From Guillardia theta CCMP2712 (Eukaryota; Cryptophyceae; Pyrenomonadales; Geminigeraceae), in contig NW_005434640.1 of the NCBI RefSeq assembly GCF_000315625.1, forward strand, positions 132,270 to 196,269: a stretch of DNA of 64,000 nt, in the 5' to 3' direction. The notes below the pieces were generated by a model, which did no database searches, was not told the DNA's origin, and was given only the letters and a program-made list of their open reading frames with translations. The position numbers were made by a program, and so were the translations under genes. Positions within the stretch are counted from its first letter, which is position 1, and each line of letters opens with the position of its first letter. Of the stretch, positions 58,099 to 64,000 are shown in pieces.

Positions 58099-61000
58099 AT
58101 GAGGAAGGGAGCGCTTACCGCCTTGATGGCTGTGATGACCCTTGTGTCATTGATGGAGGTTCAAGGCAAGGCAGCTTCTGACTTTGCTCCGGATCAATCT
58201 GTTGTGTGGGTTGGCTTCACCCTTGTCATCAAAGGAGAAAACCTGTCTTCATCTGATCTTGTGATGGTCTCAAACAACTCTTTGAGATCCAACAACTCTT
58301 GCTCCGATGCTCCTCTTCCTCAGGAAATAAGAGGAGGATCTCAGAGGTACCTTGGGCAAGTGTCAAGCGATGGGAAAAATGCCACTGCGACCTTTACCTT
58401 GCAGGAGCAGTCAGGTTGTTCGGCTCTATCGTGCCACTCCTCTCTCTGATTGTATTCAGCAGAGTTTGCACAAGTCTGCATCAAACTTTATCCCTCATCG
58501 TCATGGTCCCTCGTCTCCACAAAATCTTTCAAGATCATCGGGCCAAATGTTTCATCTGTCTCCCTTGCCTCGTATCCCGCGGCAGCGGATCCTACAGTGG
58601 TGTACGGTTATAGTTTGCTGACTTTGAGCTTGAAAGGCATCGGCATGATTATGCAGAGTACAAGGTGATGACGAGGAATGTCTCTGAGCCGAATGACCAA
58701 CATGCCTCAGACTTGCTTTCAAACTTCAAGTGGGAGATTGCGCAGAGAATCCTTTCTCGTCTGCTAGTAACATATTTGGTGGAGACGCAAGAGGGTTGTC
58801 ATGGGCAAGCTCAGATGCTGGATCGGTGACTTGTCTTGGGATGGTTCTACTAGTTCTCTGATTCCTCTGCAGGGCCTCGTGAGTTTTCTTCCTCAGAACG
58901 CGATCAAAAGCCAGGGCTCTCTCACTCTCTGCATGTCCAGCAATGAAGGAGCCTTTAAGAATGTGATTCTTTTTTCATTGCTTCAAAGTCCTCACCCTTT
59001 GATTCCTCATCGCAGGTTTTGGTCTTTTCTTCTATTCGCTGGTTTTCTCGTCAAACCACAAACTTTTTCCCAGTGCAAGATATCCTGCCTGCTCTCTCAA
59101 CCACCATCACCATCTCTGGAGAGAATTTCGATACATCTGGTGCTATACCGTTGTACATTAAGCTCAGTGATAGTTGTAACACCTCTGGTGACTCTTCTTT
59201 GATTCCTGGCGGCGACGCCAAACCTGCACAAGTCTTGAGCTCGACCTCTGCAACTTTTACTTTCGCAGCAGGACCTCTGCTGGGTCATATCAGTTCTATC
59301 TCGATCGTTGAGGCAGGTCAGGGATACGTACCGGGGAAGCTCTTTGCAGCTGCTTCCTCCTCCCGCGCGGTGATCGGGTCGTTCCTGGTAGGAAGAGCTG
59401 GTGACTTGGCGTACACGTTCTTCCGGGAGGACGCGGCTTTCTTTGCTGAGGAGCCTGACATATTCCCGATCTTCGCTGGGTCAGTTCGCTGCGGCAATGT
59501 GACAAGTGACCTGTGCAACATGACCGGGTCGATCCCTAGCATTGCACTTGGATATGGTATCACCCAAGGCTGCGCCCAGGGAGCGGTTATCTCAGCCGTG
59601 TCCAGTGACGGGGGGTACGGATTTCAAGCAGTCATCTCAAGTGTGGACAACAACGGCAGGATTCTAGCGACGACCGTCACCAATTATGGGGCCAACTACA
59701 AATCCACCCCGCAGCTGATCGTAGAGCAGCTGTCGTGCTACTGCGGGACTTACATCATCACAGACGCCAACGGGAACTACATCGTTCAAGGTCTGCAGCA
59801 AGGATCTGTCCCTGGCTCCATGGACAACTGCATGACAGCCAACGTGGCCGGGGGGGCTGTGCTTGCCTCTCGAGGACAATGGAGCGAAAGCTCGATACGG
59901 GTGTGCTCCCGCTTCGGCAACGGCAGCGAGTGGGAGCAGGTCGGGGATCAGACTATGACCTTGAAGAGCGTCACGGCAGTCTCGTTGAACCCTTTGAAGG
60001 TCACAGCAGGGTTGAGCCATTCCATCACTCTGACGGGCACTGGCTTCATGTCGTCAGGCCCTTGGCAGACAAGAGTGAAGGCAGCGACAGATTGCTCGGC
60101 AAACTCCGAGAGTGACCTGCTTGGAAGCGTCTTGGGAGGGGAGGGAGTGCCCTGCGCTCAGATCGTTCAAATAGGGGCCCTGATGGAATGTGTCGTGAAC
60201 TTCAAACTCCGGACCTCATCCAAGAATGTTTCCATATGCACTAGAGTTGGGGGCAACAGCTACCAGAGGTTTACCTCTGCCTTGCTGGAGATTGTCAGTT
60301 TTCAGATCCAATCTGTAACTCCCTCCTTGTTTCCATCAAATTCTTTGCAGACCTTGACTGTCAGTGGTCAAAACTTCTTTCCTGTTGCAGCAGATAATTT
60401 CTTCATCAAGATCTGCAGTCATTTCCACTGTTCAGGTGGTCAGAATTCAAACGCAGGGGAGCCATGCGCAGGGCTCCAAGACACGCGAACTTGTTTTAAC
60501 GGTGCCTCATGCACCATCAACGATGCTTGCGATAGTCTGACAGATACAGCGACTACTTCACAAGTGCTGGGGGGCAACCAGACGCTTCCAAGTCTTGTCA
60601 AGAGCTGTACATCGCAGGGAGGGTTCTGCAATGAGCTTGTATTCGACGTGACTGTAGCCGCCATGGTGAACGCGTCGTTAAGGTTGTGGTGGATATTTTC
60701 CAGCTCGGACTATGGGCGGATTGACGGGACTTTCATCATGGGGCCTACTGAAGTTGCTGATGTACAACTATCTTCTGCTACTCCTCTTTCTTCCCAGACC
60801 TTCTTCGTGGATGTCACAGGCAGCAATCTTGCAGACTCTCAGCTGGCTCCGATCAAATTCAAGTTCATCAATGATACATCTTGTACAGTCGCCGATCCCT
60901 TCTCTGATACCTTGTACATATTCCCGGGAGGCGAGGGAAGGACAACGATGGATGTTCAAGTGCTGAATAATGTCTACCAGGCTCGTGTCAACTTCACTCT

Positions 61001-64000
61001 GTTTGCAACCGCGTACACTCAAGATACCGTCAACTCGATTCTGTGCTGGAGGCAGGGGCCGTATGCTTACCGAGACATCTGGAACTCCCAGGGTAAGACC
61101 TTCCAAGCGAGCATCGCGACGTCAGTGGTGGAAGGGATGACACCGAGTGACTATATGACTGCCAACTTTGTCGTGGGGAAAACCACCAAACCTTTGTTTG
61201 CCTCCAATCAAGCGATCATGTTGACCGTCAAAGGTCAAAACCTGTTCTCATCAGCACTTTTTGTCAAACCCATTCGCTTGCCTCAAGGGTTTCAAACCTC
61301 TGCAACCTGTGCGACTGCTGCCAACTGCATTCCCAGCAGCCTCTGCGCTTCTTCAGATTCTCTCGATTTCTTTCCCACCTCGGTTGAGCCCCCTCAGTCT
61401 GGTACAGCCCTGCTGGTTTATGAGGTGAAGGAGACGGTCTTCGACGGTCCCATCGACCTCATGTTCTGCTGGAACTTCATGGCGTCAGGGAGCTACGGTC
61501 TTCCCTGGCGGGTCATTGGGACGTACCAGGAGATTTTCAACTCCCTGACGTTTCAGTTCGATTACTCTTTCCGCGTTCACATCCTCAGCATCAACGGGGC
61601 ATACCTGTCACAGCTCATCGTTCCTCCGACCATTATCTCCAACGTTCCCTTCAACCTGACCCTCCATGTTAATGGCATCCCCTGCGAACTCGGCGGTGAG
61701 AGCATGAAAGTGAAGGTCGTAGCTCGGGATGGATATCAGTCGAACTTCAGCGGAGCGATAGGAGGCGGTTGCTCCCTCAACTCGCTAGACGATTGGACCG
61801 GCGTCGTGACGGGAGGGCAGGGAATGGTGCCCAAGTGTGTGTCTACAGCAGACGGAAGAACGAGCTTATCGATGTTCGAGATGGATATGAACCTGATAGT
61901 CGATGGCTACACGTCTGTCGAGATATGCTGGTCCCCTGCCCAGGGAAACACGAGTTACATGAACGTCTTCTACCAGGATTTCAAGGGGTATGCTCTCTTG
62001 GATATTCTACCCTTCCAGCTCAACAAGGTCGAGCTGGACCTTGCCTCTTCTTCCTCTACTCCAGCTGTCGTCGTGCATGACATGGTCACGTTCCGCCTCT
62101 ACGGACGGGGACTGAAGAGAACGGGTGTCGGATCCTCGTTGTTTGCCCTTGCAGAGTCATGTGACAACATGACTAGCATCATACCCGGAGGGGAATCGAA
62201 ACCTCTTGACTGTATCTTGAACTCCTCACAAGCCTTGGTCACTTTCCGGCCCAAGACTTCATCTGCCAACGTGTATCTTTGCTACAAGGCTCCTCAGTCA
62301 GTGTTTCAGTGGGTTCAAGTGCTTGCAGGAACTGGTTTGTACTGCGCGCCCCCGCATTGCGCTGCTACTTCATGTGCCGCCGGGACCAACTACAATTTCC
62401 AACAATACCTGTGTGATGCGAGCTGTTGTGAACAGACCTGTATGAATGACAAGTCTTGTACCTACTACCAGACATTCCTGCAGCTGACTGGAGTCTATCT
62501 CAACTGCTCTACATCGTCACAATGTAACAAAGTCCTGACTTCGGTAAGACCCCCGGTGGTGAACAAGAAGCAGTTCCTTACCCAGTCCACGTGGGTGACT
62601 TCGCACGTGTCTGTCCCAATCTCTGCTCCTGATGTGAGATCGGTAACTCCTCAGACGCTGCCCAAGTTGCGGGCAAGGTCCTCCTTCGTCGTCAACCTCC
62701 AAGGGTCAGGATTCGCTCCAGAAAACCTTCAGGTACACATCAAAGTCTCCTCGTTCGCAACAGGCTGCAACAACCTCACTCTCTACAACGAGACGCTTGC
62801 CAAGTTCGACTTGCTCTTGAACCAGCGAGCCACAGCCTACGCCGAGATCGAGCACAGGCTCAACATGACTTACAACGGCACCTGCGCCAAGGGGATAGCC
62901 AACTGCCTCGGTGGACCAGCTCCTCCCGGCACCCCCTGCACCTCCGACGCCAACTGCCCCAACGGCATCTGCGACCAGCCCAACAACGGCATGACCTGCT
63001 TGCTTGACAGCCAGTGCAAGTACGCAGGCTTCTGCAACAACTCGCTCTACAACCTGTCGATATCGCCGCTGCCTGTGCCTCCTCCCTTCAGCATCCCCAA
63101 CAGGGCCTACGACTCCTTCGGGACCCTGCCCGGAGGAGGAGGCAGGTTTGTCAACGTCACCAACTTCAGCTTTGCCTTCTCGATCTTCAACATCAACTCA
63201 ACAGGAAGAGGGCTGATCTGTGTCGCCAGCCGAGACCCTATCCGAGAGGAGCAGTACGTCAAGAACGGCGTCATCGTGGACAGAAGGCTCATCGTGTCAA
63301 TGTTCACATACAAGGCATATTACAGCATAGATGTGCAAGGCCCTGTGATCTACAACGTGTTCCCCTCCCAGACGTTTCGATTCGTGACCACGAGGTTCAG
63401 TCTTGGAGGATACGGTCTGCACGAGACCGACAAGATTAAGATTGTGAGCAGAGCAGCTGGGTGTGGTGGGAATGACACCGACGGGGCTGTGCTGGGAGGT
63501 GAAGGCAGATTTCTCTCGTTTGTCAACCCACTGCGGACTGGTGCGACTTTGGTGTTCACCATCACGGAGCCCTGGAGCTCTCAGGTTGCGGACAACGAGT
63601 ACTTGCTCTGCTATCTTGCCGTCCTCCCGCAGGAAATCGTCTCTTACAGACAAGTTGGGCACTTGATTCTCTACAACAGCCCCCCGCTGATAGTTGGACT
63701 GTCGTCTTCACCACTCTTCTACTATCAGACCTCCGTCCTGACTGTCTCCGGCCTTGGGTTGGGAGCGGCAGAAAAGGTGAAACTGATCTCCGAGCATCTG
63801 ACCTGCTCGGGCTCCAACTCGGACGAGGCCAACTATGACCTCTACGGAGTGATCAACGGCAGTTGGCCGACCTTTCTCTCTTTCCGCGAGTACTCGTTCG
63901 ATGCCTTGACTGCCAACAACTTCTCAAACTTTGCCTACGTCGGCAAGGCTTTGGCTCACTTCTTGATCACGTCTGTGTCAGCCAACAGCTCCCGGTGCAA
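58099..64000 (+). CDS. Giant secreted protein with about twelve TIG-like modules (3' end outside window)
   Basis: ATG 58099 starts a signal peptide (MRKGALTALMAVMTLVSLME). After a few introns before about 59015, the frame is open without interruption to the right edge, so the gene continues past the window. The product is built of about twelve related modules of roughly 100-250 residues. Each opens with a strand such as FTLVIKGENLSSS (58208), TTITISGENFDTSG (59105), SITLTGTGFMSSG (60015), QTLTVSGQNFFPV (60348), IMLTVKGQNLFSS (61215), FVVNLQGSGFAPEN (62685) or SVLTVSGLGLGAAE (63728). Each ends near a Cys followed by an aromatic: SILCWRQG, LMFCWNFM, VEICWSPA, VYLCYKAP, YLLCYLAV. Many NxS/T sites and Cys fit a glycosylated extracellular protein. 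The strand pattern recalls IPT/TIG Ig-like domains; this is inference. No membrane anchor is in view. Confidence 0.8.

Overview
The window looks like nuclear DNA of a microbial eukaryote, most likely a cryptophyte alga (Guillardia-like). Genes are split by short GT-AG introns, often about 35-100 nt. Families are eukaryotic (ferlin, A20-type OTU, VHS/GAT, PIPK, calumenin-like EF-hands, SET). Two proteins begin with a signal peptide followed by a Phe-started transit-like segment, as in complex red-lineage plastids. The organism call is inference, and no database was searched. Gene models were joined by eye across introns, so starts and small exons are approximate. One 100-N assembly gap lies inside a gene.

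Layout. 0.6-8.4 kb: one large ferlin gene on the minus strand. 9-16.8 kb: an orphan single-exon gene, a small two-exon gene, a VHS/GAT-like adaptor, and long intergenic repeats. 16.8-19.4 kb: an A20-type OTU deubiquitinase, minus strand. 20-21 kb: a second orphan. 22.1-23.8 kb: a membrane-anchored collagen-like protein with two candidate terminal exons. 24-27.9 kb: a divergent pair, a coiled-coil protein and a rhomboid that seems to lack its catalytic residues. 28.7-35.3 kb: a multidomain protein with a degenerate PIP-kinase domain, a PDZ domain and a PH-like domain. 35.9-37.4 kb: a secretory EF-hand protein. 37.4-39.3 kb: hybrid-cluster protein. 40.2-45.1 kb: a degenerate AAA+ protein, divergent from a type II glycosyltransferase. 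45.4-48.5 kb: a repeat protein and a small coiled-coil protein. 49.1-55 kb: a plastid-type alpha/beta hydrolase and an organellar isoleucyl-tRNA synthetase. 55.1-57 kb: a SET protein with a C-terminal zinc finger. 58.1-64 kb: a giant secreted protein with about twelve related modules that runs off the right edge.

The genes do not form an operon-like system. Shared themes are membrane traffic and signalling (ferlin, VHS/GAT, PIPK/PDZ, rhomboid), the secretory route and cell surface (EF-hand, glycosyltransferase, collagen-like, giant modular protein), and organelle function (IleRS, hydrolase, HCP). Several enzyme domains appear to have lost catalytic residues: PIPK, rhomboid and AAA+.

Between genes lie GC-rich, palindrome-rich islands, GGGGTA/TACCCC-rich tracts, a 14-nt motif present three times, and many simple repeats, mostly in introns or flanks. 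No tRNA, rRNA, CRISPR array or intact transposon was recognised.
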